Below, one piece after another: positions 16,884 to 24,733 of a stretch of 64,000 nucleotides of DNA. The position numbers were made by a program, and so were the translations under genes. The notes under the pieces are model-generated. The model had not been told where the DNA came from. It saw nothing but the letters and a program-made list of their open reading frames with translations, and made no database searches. Source of the DNA: Paraflavitalea sp966211765 (GTDB taxonomy: Bacteria; Bacteroidota; Bacteroidia; Chitinophagales; Chitinophagaceae); contig CBIHOV010000001.1 of NCBI GenBank assembly GCA_966211765.1, forward strand, positions 248,001 to 312,000, given 5' to 3'. Position 1 is the first letter of the stretch; the number at the start of each line of letters is the position of its first letter.

Positions 16884-17891
16884 TTGATATACGACTGGTT
16901 ACAACATATTGATTTTGCATATCCCTGGGCCTTCGGCTTGTTCCTGCTGCTGCCCCTGATGATCTATTGGTACTTTACCCGCTATGCCAAACAACAGGGT
17001 ACTGTAACCGTGTCTTCAGTAGCATTCATAAGGCAAAGCAGCTCCTGGAAAAAGACCTTCCGCCATGCGCTCCTGGTGTTTCGGCTGCTGGCCCTAAGCT
17101 GCCTCATCATTGCCCTGGCACGCCCGCAAACGCGCAATGATGAAGAACTGAAAATGGGCGAAGGCATCGATATTGTTTTGTGCCTGGATGTAAGTGGCAG
17201 TATGGCTGCGCAAGACCTGCTTCCCAACAGGCTGGAGGCCAGTAAGGCCCTGGCTGCGGATTTTGTTGACCTGCGCCCCACCGATCGTATCGGCGTGGTG
17301 ATCTTTTCCGGAGAAAGTTTTACCCTGGTACCCCTCACTACTGACAAGGAGATATTGAAGTCGCAGATATTTAATATTCAACGTGGAGCGCTTGAGGATG
17401 GAACAGCCATTGGTGATGGCTTGGGCGTAAGTGTGGATCGTTTAAAGAATTCTCCTGCCAAAACAAAGATCATTATCCTGCTCACCGATGGTGAGAACCA
17501 GGGTGGGTTGATAGGCCCCCTGGTAGGCAAAGACATGGCCAGGGCCCACAATATCCGCGTATACAGCATCGGCGTGGGTACAGACGGCTATGCGCCGGTG
17601 CCGGTACCCGATGGCATGGGTGGCGCCGTGATGCGGCAGCAAAAAGTAAATATTGATGAAAAGCTCCTGCGCCTGATAGCAGAAGAAACGGGCGGGCTCT
17701 ATTTCAGGGCCAGGGACAATGAAAGCCTGAAGAATATTTACCGGGAAATTGATAAGCTGGAGAAGTCAAAAATAGAGGTGACCGCCTTAAAACGCTTTAC
17801 AGAACGATACTTTCCCTTTGCATTGGCCGCAGCTGTCTTACTTTTGCTGGAAATATTGTTACGTTACACGCTATTCAGAAAGTTCCCATAA
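16884..17891 (+). CDS. batA: BatA-like von Willebrand factor A membrane protein (TTG start)
   Basis: 335 aa. Two N-terminal hydrophobic segments (about 14-30 and 62-79), a cytoplasmic/periplasmic VWA domain with MIDAS motif LDVSGSM (D102, S104, S106) and LLTDGENQGG, and a C-terminal transmembrane helix (about 308-328) with a basic tail. The frame has a stop at 16878-16880 and the first possible start is TTG at 16884; the residues it adds (IYDWLQHIDFAYPW) are the conserved BatA N terminus, so TTG must be used. Bat operons were linked to aerotolerance in Bacteroides fragilis. BatB, BatC and BatE do not follow; the next gene is rsgA. Confidence 0.9.
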   Translation: MIYDWLQHIDFAYPWAFGLFLLLPLMIYWYFTRYAKQQGTVTVSSVAFIRQSSSWKKTFRHALLVFRLLALSCLIIALARPQTRNDEELKMGEGIDIVLCLDVSGSMAAQDLLPNRLEASKALAADFVDLRPTDRIGVVIFSGESFTLVPLTTDKEILKSQIFNIQRGALEDGTAIGDGLGVSVDRLKNSPAKTKIIILLTDGENQGGLIGPLVGKDMARAHNIRVYSIGVGTDGYAPVPVPDGMGGAVMRQQKVNIDEKLLRLIAEETGGLYFRARDNESLKNIYREIDKLEKSKIEVTALKRFTERYFPFALAAAVLLLLEILLRYTLFRKFP

Positions 17892-17955
17892 TGAATGATC
17901 ATCCATCGCATATAGGCACTAAGGCATCCAAATTCTGTAAATTGAGGTCCAGATT

Positions 17956-18882
17956 ATGAAAGCATTGGTGTACAAGTCTACGGGCAGTTGGTACGTGGTG
18001 AAAACCGAAGCAGGGAAGGTGGTGAATGCCCGCCTCAAAGGAATATTTAAAATAGATGGGATTACCTCTACCAACCCCATTGCAGTAGGCGATGAGGTGA
18101 TCGTTGAGACGGAGAATGAAGGAGAGGGCACCATGATGGTCACCGATATCCTGCCCCGTAGGAATTACATTACCAGGCAATCGCCGGCGCATAAACATCA
18201 TCATCATATTGTAGCTTCCAATCTCGACCAGTCACTGTTATTTGCTACCCTGAAAGATCCCAAAACCTCCCAGGGGTTTATTGACCGCTTCCTGGTCACC
18301 TGCGAAGCCTATCATATTCCGGCTATTATTGTTTTTAACAAGGCCGATCTGTACAGGAAGAAAGAACAGGAGCAGTACGAAGCAATGCATGAAATGTACA
18401 CCGACATTGGTTATACAACCCTGTTGATGTCATTGCCCAAAGATGAGGGCGTGCAGGAAGTAAAGAACATCCTCACCGATAAGACAACCCTCATGAGCGG
18501 ACATTCGGGGGTAGGGAAGTCCACCTTCATCAATGCCATCTTTCCCGAGCTGAACCTGAAAACAAAGGATGTAAGCGGCTGGAGTGGCAAGGGGATGCAT
18601 ACCACTACTTTTGCCGAAATGTTTGACCTTCCTTTTGGAGGCAGGATCATTGATACACCGGGCATGCGCGAATTTGGCCTGGTAGATATTTCCAAACAGG
18701 AGCTTTCTCATTATTTCCCGGAGATGGCTAAGCTCATCAATGATTGCCATTTCAACAATTGCCTCCACATCGACGAACCAGGCTGTGCTGTTAAGAAGGC
18801 CGTGGAAGATGGGATCATCAGCGAAGACCGCTTTTTTAGCTATTATAAGATACTCGAGACTATTGGAGAGAAGGAATATTGA
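17956..18882 (+). CDS. rsgA: Ribosome small-subunit-dependent GTPase A
   Basis: 308 aa. RsgA checks late 30S maturation and releases RbfA. An N-terminal OB domain (about 1-70) precedes a circularly permuted GTPase: G4 NKAD (128-131) comes before G1 GHSGVGKST (182-190) and G3 DTPG (233-236). The C-terminal zinc knuckle has C264, C269, H271 and C277. A His-rich HKHHHH run (79-84) at the OB/GTPase junction is a local oddity. Follows the Bat-like operon by 64 bp with its own terminator at 18981-19014. Confidence 0.96.
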   Translation: MKALVYKSTGSWYVVKTEAGKVVNARLKGIFKIDGITSTNPIAVGDEVIVETENEGEGTMMVTDILPRRNYITRQSPAHKHHHHIVASNLDQSLLFATLKDPKTSQGFIDRFLVTCEAYHIPAIIVFNKADLYRKKEQEQYEAMHEMYTDIGYTTLLMSLPKDEGVQEVKNILTDKTTLMSGHSGVGKSTFINAIFPELNLKTKDVSGWSGKGMHTTTFAEMFDLPFGGRIIDTPGMREFGLVDISKQELSHYFPEMAKLINDCHFNNCLHIDEPGCAVKKAVEDGIISEDRFFSYYKILETIGEKEY

Positions 18883-18898
18883 TCCTTCCTTTCATTAA

Positions 18899-18953
18899 AC
18901 TCAGTCGCTAGCCTTCCCGCCGTATGGCGGGATGACGACTATTTCAAAGCCTC
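18899..18953. repeat. Two-copy interspersed element, copy A
   Basis: Constant ends ACTCAGTCGCTAGCCT (18899-18914) and CTATTTCAAAGCCTC (18939-18953) flank a 24-nt core that forms a CCCGCC-GTAT-GGCGGG hairpin. Copy B at 23041-23085 has identical ends and an unrelated 14-nt core. Starts 16 bp after rsgA. Confidence 0.75.
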
Positions 18954-18980
18954 TGGCTTTGTTGAAGACATTAAACTACG

Positions 18981-19014
18981 AAGAGGTTGTTAAATACATA
19001 ACAACCTCTTTTTT
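18981..19014 (+). terminator. Terminator downstream of rsgA
   Basis: AAGAGGTTGTT / AACAACCTCTT, perfect 11-bp stem with an 8-nt loop, followed by a six-T run. Confidence 0.9.
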
Positions 19015-19175
19015 GTTTCAGAAGTAAAACTGTATGGTAAGCCAACGCTGGTACTTTCAGCCTGGTGATGATACGTCCATACAAGGCGGCTCATCACCGG
19101 CAATTATTTATACTACGGCAAGGGCAATACGATTGGGCAAAATGAAAGGGTACGATCCAACAAACCATTTAAGGT

Positions 19176-19508
19176 TTAAGACACAAATCTTCTTGCTTTA
19201 TGTACCAGTAATTTATTCTCCAGGAAATTAGCTACCTCTACTACCGCGTCGTTGTCCTTACGGGGTGCTTCGCGGAATTTAAAGGGGTAGATAGAGATCC
19301 CTGTGTAAATGTTGTAATGAAGGGTTAAAATATGGCCTTTGTAGTGGAAATTCCAGGTTAAGGTATCAAAGTCATCCTGTTTCTGTGTGAAGCGAATTTC
19401 CAGGTCATCGGAGAGAATGTTGGCCACTTCATAAAAGCGTTTCAGACCGCAGTCGTCATCTATGATCGCTTCGGTGCAGCCGAAGTCGGTACGTAGCGTT
19501 AGGCTCAT
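19176..19508 (-). CDS. Conserved hypothetical protein, 110 aa
   Basis: No family recognised with certainty. No signal peptide or membrane segment; acidic N-terminal half (IIDDDCGLKRFYEVANIL) and an aromatic beta-rich middle (LTWNFHYKGHILTLHYNIYTGISIYP). The size and the sequence of strands followed by a short helix (VVEVANFLENKLL) suggest a small single-domain cytoplasmic alpha/beta protein. It lies 60 bp downstream of the 57-aa lipoprotein gene and in the same direction as the gamma-carbonic anhydrase gene, possibly one transcript. Confidence 0.6.
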   Translation of the reverse strand: MSLTLRTDFGCTEAIIDDDCGLKRFYEVANILSDDLEIRFTQKQDDFDTLTWNFHYKGHILTLHYNIYTGISIYPFKFREAPRKDNDAVVEVANFLENKLLVHKARRFVS

Positions 19509-19568
19509 ACAGTATGGATTTAATTGTTATCTAAAGGGTACGAAAAAAGTATGCTGAGTAATGGGAAA

Positions 19569-19742
19569 TTAAGCCTTGAATTTTCTCGCCTTCGGTACCT
19601 TTTCTCCACTAAGTATTCGTTCTGCTCCTACATTCTTTCCATTGGAAGGGCAACCGGATTTAGGGCCAAAGAGACTACAGGAACTGCCACACAGGATGAC
19701 GATTGAGCAGACTAAAACGATTACAGTTTGATGGATTTTCAT
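19569..19742 (-). CDS. Small lipoprotein, 57 aa
   Basis: ATG at 19742-19740, TAA at 19571-19569. The translation starts MKIHQTVIVLVCSIVILCGSSC, a signal with lipobox-type GSSC (Cys22), then SLFGPKSGCPSNGKNVGAERIL and a basic C-terminal tail ending KARKFKA. The lipidated Cys, short Gly/Pro/Cys-rich segment and basic tail match small lipoproteins frequent in Chitinophagaceae; function unknown. It sits between the gamma-carbonic anhydrase gene (70 bp upstream) and the 110-aa gene (60 bp downstream), all on the minus strand. Too short for many gene finders. Confidence 0.7.
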   Translation of the reverse strand: MKIHQTVIVLVCSIVILCGSSCSLFGPKSGCPSNGKNVGAERILSGEKVPKARKFKA

Positions 19743-19812
19743 AACAGGATTGCAGTGGATTTTAAACGCTTTTTAAAGCTATATATAATATTCGGTTGTT
19801 GCAATAGGCACA

Positions 19813-20346
19813 CTATTTTTCCTGCTCTACCTGGTCACGAAACCAGTCGGCATACCTTATGTAATTGTTTGCTATTCTGTCTATTTCACCGTGGATTTGA
19901 GATTCGTCAATATTTTTTACTTTTTTCGCGGGCACCCCTGCATAGATCGTTCCTGAGGGTATTTGGGTACCTTCCAACACCACCGCACCGGCAGCAATGA
20001 TCGTATGGCTGCCCACAATCACATTGTCCATGATGATGGCGCCCATGCCTATCAGTACATTGTCGTGAATGGTGCAGCCGTGTATGATGGCATTGTGACC
20101 CACCGATACATTATTACCAATAATAGTTTGTGTTTTTTTATACGTGCAATGAATAACAGCACCATCCTGGATATTTACTTTATTGCCCATACGGATACTG
20201 TTTACATCTCCGCGTACTACAGCATTGAACCAGATGCTGCAATCATTGCCCATCACCACATCACCTACGATGGTGGCATTAGGAGCTATGAAAGTGTTTT
20301 CGCCAAAACTGGGGTAGGTTCCATCTACATGTAATATGACAGGCAT
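19813..20346 (-). CDS. Gamma-class carbonic anhydrase family protein
   Basis: 177 aa, left-handed beta-helix of hexapeptide repeats ([LIV]GxxxxI pattern throughout). The zinc ligands expected of the gamma class are present as H66 (DGAVIH), H84 (VGH) and H89 (IIHGC); R45, Q60 and D61 match further conserved residues. The C terminus forms the capping helix. Homologues include YrdA and PaaY; whether this one is an active anhydrase or an acyltransferase-like relative cannot be decided here. Cytoplasmic, no signal. First gene of a possible minus-strand unit with the 57-aa lipoprotein and the 110-aa protein. Confidence 0.9.
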   Translation of the reverse strand: MPVILHVDGTYPSFGENTFIAPNATIVGDVVMGNDCSIWFNAVVRGDVNSIRMGNKVNIQDGAVIHCTYKKTQTIIGNNVSVGHNAIIHGCTIHDNVLIGMGAIIMDNVIVGSHTIIAAGAVVLEGTQIPSGTIYAGVPAKKVKNIDESQIHGEIDRIANNYIRYADWFRDQVEQEK

Positions 20347-20429
20347 AGCTTAAAGTTTATGGTATTTTAATATTGTTTTGCAGTTATACAAATATACTAA
20401 ACATAGAACGGGTACAATTGGTTCTCAAA

Positions 20430-20471
20430 AACCACAAACAGGCAGCCCGCCACCGGTAACCGGCAACCAGT
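20430..20471. repeat. 7-bp phased array, 6 units
   Basis: AACCACA, AACAGGC, AGCCCGC, CACCGGT, AACCGGC, AACCAGT. It runs directly into the -7 element of the aminotransferase gene, occupying the region where the -33 box would be. Confidence 0.65.
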
Positions 20472-20478
20472 ATCTTTG
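20471..20478 (+). promoter_or_regulatory. -7 promoter element of the aminotransferase gene
   Basis: TATCTTTG matches TAnnTTTG exactly, only 4 bases before the ATG at 20483. No TTG -33 box is seen at the expected spacing because the heptamer array lies there. Supports the shorter start. Confidence 0.55.
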
Positions 20479-20482
20479 CGCC

Positions 20483-21661
20483 ATGAATCAACGGGAGTTA
20501 TTTTTCCGCCATGTGGCCCAAACCTCTACCGCCCCCCTGGCGCTGGAAATTGTGAAAGCCGAAGGCAGCCGCCTTTGGGATGCCGATGGGAAGGAATATA
20601 TTGACCTGATCGCCGGGATCAGCGTGTGTAATGTGGGCCATCGTCACCCCCGGGTCATCAAATCCATTAAAAAGCAATTGGACCAATACCTGCATTTATT
20701 GGTATATGGCGAACTGGTTCAATCACCCCAGGTACAATATGCCAAATTGATCACCGACCATTTGCCGGGATCCCTGAATTCGGTATTTTTTACCAATTCA
20801 GGCGCAGAAGCTGTAGAAGGAGCCATGAAACTGGCCAAGCGGGTTACCGGAAGGACCCAGATCATTGCCTTTAAGCAAAGTTACCATGGTTCTACCCAGG
20901 GCGCCCTCAGCATCATTGGTGACGAATATTGGCGGCAGGCCTTCCGCCCATTGCTGCCCGACACATGGCATCTTGACCATGGTTCCCTGGAAGCCATTGA
21001 CGCTATTACAGAACGTACGGCCTGCGTCATCGCAGAGCCCGTGCAGGCCGAGCGCGGCGTATACACCCCCGCCAAAGAATGGATGCAGGCCCTGCGCAAA
21101 AAATGTACAGAAACCGGCACCCTGCTCATACTGGATGAAATACAAACCGGCTTTGGCCGTACCGGCACCTTATGGGCATTTGAACAGTTTAATATTACCC
21201 CCGATGTATTGCTGCTGGGTAAGGCGTTGGGAGGCGGGATGCCGTTGGGAGCTTTTATTGCCAAACAATCCGTAATGGCCCACCTGGCCGATAACCCCGT
21301 ACTGGGGCATATCACCACTTTTGGCGGTCACCCCGTATGTTGTGCCGCCGGCTTTGCAGCCCTGAAAGTATTATTGAAAGAAACACTGGTACAGGAAGTA
21401 AAGAAGAAAGAAACCCTGTTCCTTAAACTATTGCAACATCCGGCCATTAAGGAAGTCCGTTCCAACGGACTCATGATGGCTGTTGAGTTTGATAGCTACG
21501 ACACCAACAAGCGGATCATTGATGCCTGTATTGCCAATGGCGTATTGACCGATTGGTTCCTCTTCGCGCCTCAATGTATGCGCATTGTGCCGCCCCTTAC
21601 CATTTCACCCAAGGAAATTAAGCGGGCCTGCAAGGTGATCGTGGATGCGATCGGTAAATAG
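20483..21661 (+). CDS. Class III PLP-dependent aminotransferase (acetylornithine aminotransferase-like)
   Basis: 392 aa. Class III transaminase fold: N-terminal LWDADGKEYIDLIAGISVCNVGH, the PLP phosphate-binding TNSGAEAVEGAMKLAK, LLILDEIQTGFGRTG carrying the Asp that contacts the pyridine N, and the Schiff-base lysine K247 in LLLGKALGGG. Closest in pattern to acetylornithine/ornithine aminotransferases; without neighbours from an arginine pathway the substrate stays open. The frame extends 105 bases upstream, but that part is a repeat array and the promoter -7 element sits just before MNQRELFF, so ATG 20483 is chosen. Confidence 0.9.
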   Translation: MNQRELFFRHVAQTSTAPLALEIVKAEGSRLWDADGKEYIDLIAGISVCNVGHRHPRVIKSIKKQLDQYLHLLVYGELVQSPQVQYAKLITDHLPGSLNSVFFTNSGAEAVEGAMKLAKRVTGRTQIIAFKQSYHGSTQGALSIIGDEYWRQAFRPLLPDTWHLDHGSLEAIDAITERTACVIAEPVQAERGVYTPAKEWMQALRKKCTETGTLLILDEIQTGFGRTGTLWAFEQFNITPDVLLLGKALGGGMPLGAFIAKQSVMAHLADNPVLGHITTFGGHPVCCAAGFAALKVLLKETLVQEVKKKETLFLKLLQHPAIKEVRSNGLMMAVEFDSYDTNKRIIDACIANGVLTDWFLFAPQCMRIVPPLTISPKEIKRACKVIVDAIGK

Positions 21662-21662
21662 A

Positions 21663-22181
21663 CTATGGCTCTATTTCTACGATCACTTCTACTTCTACGC
21701 ACATATTGCCTGGTAATGCATTGACGCCAATGGCCGAGCGGGCATGTTTGCCTTTATCGCCAAATACTTCTACCATCAGGTCCGAATAGCCATTGACCAC
21801 TTTGGGCTGATCGGTGAATGTGCTCTTGCAATTCACCATGCCCAGCACTTTTACGATGCGTTTTACTTTGTTGAGGTTACCCAATTCCGCCTTTAATACA
21901 GCCAGGTGATTGATGCCCGTAAGCCGGGCTGCCTGGTAGCCTTCTTCCAGCGTAATATCTTCACCCACTTTGCCCGTAATATTCGTACCGTCGGCTTTCA
22001 TCGGTCCTTTGCCGGAGAGATACAGGAGGTTGCCCACCCGCACCGCATTCACATAATTGGCAATGGGCTGCGAAGGCGTAGTCAATACAATACCTTTTTC
22101 TTTTAGTTTTTGTTCTATATCCTGTGCCTGCATACCAATTGCTAAATTAGAGATCATAAAAAGGAAGAAGAGCTTTTTCAT
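21663..22181 (-). CDS. Exported RidA/YjgF family protein
   Basis: 172 aa. A signal peptide (MKKLFFLFMISNLAIGMQA) precedes a RidA-type domain of about 150 residues: YVNAVRVGNLLYLSGKGP, DITLEEGYQAARLTGINHLAVLKAELG, and the C-terminal HARSAIGVNALPGNMCVEVEVIVE, which keeps the conserved Arg (R in ARSAIG) that holds the imine/carboxylate in active RidA. Cytoplasmic RidA removes enamine/imine products of PLP enzymes; an exported version presumably acts on another metabolite. It ends 1 bp from the convergent aminotransferase gene, a PLP enzyme, which may be coincidence. Not in an obvious operon with glpF upstream (39 bp). Confidence 0.88.
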   Translation of the reverse strand: MKKLFFLFMISNLAIGMQAQDIEQKLKEKGIVLTTPSQPIANYVNAVRVGNLLYLSGKGPMKADGTNITGKVGEDITLEEGYQAARLTGINHLAVLKAELGNLNKVKRIVKVLGMVNCKSTFTDQPKVVNGYSDLMVEVFGDKGKHARSAIGVNALPGNMCVEVEVIVEIEP

Positions 22182-22220
22182 AAATGTGCTTGTGCGGGGT
22201 TTGACCCACCTTTACAAATA

Positions 22221-22934
22221 TCAGGATAAAAAGTATTTGAATACCATGGCTGCCAGTAAAGCCCCAACAATAGGACCCACAATGGGTATCCAGGAATAAG
22301 ACCAGTCGCTGTTCCTTTTTTGGGGAATGGGCAATATAAAATGCGCGATACGGGGGCCGAGGTCACGGGCCGGGTTGATGGCGTAACCTGTGGGGCCTCC
22401 TAATGATACACCAATACCCAATACCAGCAGGGCTACCGGCAGCGCTTCCAGCGTACCGAGGCCATTGGCTGGTTTTATAAACAGCAGGGCGCCCAGCATC
22501 AACACAAAAGTGCCAATGATCTCTGTAATGATATTATTGGGTGTACTGCGAATAGCAGGACCTGTACAAAATACGGCGAGCTTGGCATCACCATCCTGCG
22601 TTTGCTGAAAATGCTGACGATAGGCCAGCCACATAATAATGGCACCCGTGATGGCGCCACTCAATTGCGCCAGGATATACGTCAAAACATCTTCCCTTGG
22701 AAATTCACCCAGGTAAGCCAGGGCGAGGGTTACAGCAGGATTCAGGTGTCCGCCGCCACCCAGCTTCAGCGAAGCATATACGCCTACAAATACGCCGATG
22801 GCCCATCCAAAAGCTATTACAATAAGGCCGCTGTTCTGCCCCTTGGTCTTATTCAGCAATACATTGGCAACTACCCCGTTTCCGAGGATGATAAGGAGCA
22901 TGGTGCCGATAAACTCACCAATAAATAAATTCAT
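22221..22934 (-). CDS. glpF: Glycerol uptake facilitator (MIP/aquaglyceroporin)
   Basis: 237-aa MIP channel with six hydrophobic segments and two half-helices bearing the NPA boxes: NPAVTLAL and NPARDLGPR. The Asp after the second box (NPARD) is the mark of glycerol facilitators over water-selective aquaporins. Inner membrane. Last gene of the glycerol cluster: glpK, glpD, glpF all on the minus strand, but a 20-bp hairpin and a repeat element lie in the 149-bp gap between glpD and glpF. Confidence 0.95.
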   Translation of the reverse strand: MNLFIGEFIGTMLLIILGNGVVANVLLNKTKGQNSGLIVIAFGWAIGVFVGVYASLKLGGGGHLNPAVTLALAYLGEFPREDVLTYILAQLSGAITGAIIMWLAYRQHFQQTQDGDAKLAVFCTGPAIRSTPNNIITEIIGTFVLMLGALLFIKPANGLGTLEALPVALLVLGIGVSLGGPTGYAINPARDLGPRIAHFILPIPQKRNSDWSYSWIPIVGPIVGALLAAMVFKYFLS

Positions 22935-22980
22935 GTGGAAGAATTAAAAGGTTGAAGGTTTAAAGTAACGTTTGTCAGTC

Positions 22981-23025
22981 TGTCAAAGGGTGGGTCGCCC
23001 TTCAAGGGCGGCTCACCCTTTGACA
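22981..23025. repeat. Long hairpin of the GGGTGGGTCGCCC family, between glpD and glpF
   Basis: Arms 22981-23000 and 23006-23025 pair at 18 of 20 positions (remaining ones G-U in RNA) around TTCAA. The same core recurs at 33603-33633 and, diverged, at 45116-45153. It could partly terminate or protect the glpKD transcript before glpF; no T-run. Confidence 0.7.
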
Positions 23026-23040
23026 AGTTCAGGGTGATGC

Positions 23041-23085
23041 ACTCAGTCGCTAGCCTCTGGCTAGCGATGTCTATTTCAAAGCCTC
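23041..23085. repeat. Two-copy interspersed element, copy B
   Basis: Same ends as copy A at 18899-18953 (16 and 15 identical bases) around a different 14-nt core. Here CGCTAGCC (23048-23055) pairs with GGCTAGCG (23059-23066). The last two bases lie inside the glpD stop codon (23084-23086). Confidence 0.75.
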
Positions 23086-24658
23086 ACAACTCCCTTTTTG
23101 CCTTTTCAGGCAAATAATGTTTGGCTATCGCATAGAAGGTTGTCAGTTGTTCCTGTATCCAATTGGGTCCCTGTTTCATGGCGGCTGCCATCAGTTCTGC
23201 CACCAGAGGCGCCGCTTCTATGGCCGCTTTGGCATCGAGCAGCAATGCCCTTGTACGTCGGCTTAAAGCATCTTCAATCGTCATGCACATTTCCTCCTCC
23301 ACAGCCCATATAATGGTGGCCTTATTATAAGGCAGACGTGGATGCAGCAAGGCGCCCAGTTCCGGCCTGCCGGCCACCAGCGTATCGATACTTGCTTTGT
23401 CAGTGCCATAATAATAATCTGCCGTAGAATAATCGCTTGTGGGCATGGCGCCATGGATAGCCAGGTCTTTCGTCACCGGTTCTTTATACGGTAAAGCACC
23501 TTGTACCGCAGCAATATTGATCACATCCGCGGCCATTTTGCGGTAGGTGGTCCACTTACCACCCAGGATGCTCACCAATCCGCTGTCCGAAACAAGGATC
23601 GAATGATCACGCGATATCTCTGCTGTTTTCTTCGCCGTGCTTTTAACCAATGGCCGCAGGCCGGCAAAAATACTCTTCACATCCTCCCGCGTGGGATCTT
23701 TGGTAAGATAACGTGCTGCATGTTCCAGGATGAATTGTATCTCATCCTCCTGTGCGATTGGCTCATCGGAAATATGATCGACCGAGGTATCTGTAGTGCC
23801 TACAATAATCTTCTGGTGCCAGGGTACAGCAAACAATACACGGCCATCATCCGTATGAGGGATCATGATGGCTGCTTCGCCCGGTAAGAACTCTTTGTCG
23901 AGCACTACGTGAATGCCCTGGCTGGGTGCAATGCTGGTGGGCTTTTGGGGATCATCCATTTGCTGTACTGCATCGGAGAATACTCCCGTAGCATTGATCA
24001 CTACCTTGCCCTGCACTTCATAAGTTTTGCCCGTGATATCATCTTTCACCTGTACACCCGCTATTTTATCCTGTGCTTTTAAAAGCCCTGTTACTTTGAA
24101 ATAGTTCAGTACCACACCCTGCTGCTCCACAGCCGTTTGGGCCAGGTTAATAGCCAGCCGGGCATCATCAAACTGACCATCGTGGTACAATACGCCACCG
24201 CGCAGCCCTTCCGTATCGAGGGTGGGAGCCAGTTCCAGTACTTCCTCTGTCGACAGCCAGGCAGAGGTGCCCAGTCCCAGGCTGCCGCTCATCCAGTCAT
24301 AGACCTTTAAACCCAGACCATAATACGGGCCTTCCCACCATTTGTAATTGGGAACGATAAACGACTGGTTTTTCACCAGGTGGGGTGCATTTTGCTTGAG
24401 GATACCTCTTTCTTTCAAGGCATCCATCACCAGTTTAATATTGCCCTGCTGCAGGTAGCGTACGCCGCCATGCACCAGTTTGGTAGAGCGGGAGGAAGTG
24501 CCCTTGGCAAAGTCGGCTTGTTCAAAAAGGATGGTACGGTAACCGCGTGCGGCAGCATCTACCGCTGCGCCCAGGCCGGTAGCTCCGCCACCAATAATAA
24601 TAATGTCCCAGGGAGCACTATTCGCTTCGAGTCTTTCTATCTGTTGTTTGCGGTTCAT
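23084..24658 (-). CDS. glpD: Aerobic glycerol-3-phosphate dehydrogenase (FAD)
   Basis: 524 aa. Oxidises sn-glycerol-3-phosphate to dihydroxyacetone phosphate at the inner membrane and passes electrons to quinone. N-terminal FAD Rossmann motif GGGATG at 23-28 in WDIIIIGGGATGLGAAVDAA, then SSRSTKLVHGGVRYL, the GlpD signature, and a central HDGQFDDARLAIN. The C-terminal DAO_C helical domain begins after LGGKWTTYRKMA. Second gene of glpK-glpD-glpF; the 75-bp gap to glpK carries a heptamer array. The extreme 3' end overlaps an interspersed repeat by 2 bp. Confidence 0.96.
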   Translation of the reverse strand: MNRKQQIERLEANSAPWDIIIIGGGATGLGAAVDAAARGYRTILFEQADFAKGTSSRSTKLVHGGVRYLQQGNIKLVMDALKERGILKQNAPHLVKNQSFIVPNYKWWEGPYYGLGLKVYDWMSGSLGLGTSAWLSTEEVLELAPTLDTEGLRGGVLYHDGQFDDARLAINLAQTAVEQQGVVLNYFKVTGLLKAQDKIAGVQVKDDITGKTYEVQGKVVINATGVFSDAVQQMDDPQKPTSIAPSQGIHVVLDKEFLPGEAAIMIPHTDDGRVLFAVPWHQKIIVGTTDTSVDHISDEPIAQEDEIQFILEHAARYLTKDPTREDVKSIFAGLRPLVKSTAKKTAEISRDHSILVSDSGLVSILGGKWTTYRKMAADVINIAAVQGALPYKEPVTKDLAIHGAMPTSDYSTADYYYGTDKASIDTLVAGRPELGALLHPRLPYNKATIIWAVEEEMCMTIEDALSRRTRALLLDAKAAIEAAPLVAELMAAAMKQGPNWIQEQLTTFYAIAKHYLPEKAKREL

Positions 24659-24684
24659 TCAATAATTATTTCTGATTGCCATTC

Positions 24685-24726
24685 ACTAACATTTAAATGC
24701 TAACTCCTAAAAGCTAACAGCTAATA
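24685..24726. repeat. 7-bp phased array, 6 units
   Basis: ACTAACA, TTTAAAT, GCTAACT, CCTAAAA, GCTAACA, GCTAATA; consensus GCTAACA. Lies in the glpK-glpD intercistronic gap, 8 bp from the glpK stop. The same unit recurs at 52265-52285. Confidence 0.7.
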
Positions 24727-24733
24727 TCTCTTT

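Noticed and set aside
19034..19231. 65-codon plus-strand frame after rsgA
   Set aside because: Overlaps the end of the 110-aa minus-strand gene and shows no protein-like pattern.
18899..23085. Miniature insertion element with target-site duplication
   Set aside because: The two copies share ends, but I saw neither terminal inverted repeats pairing with each other nor a flanking duplication, so it is listed only as an interspersed repeat.
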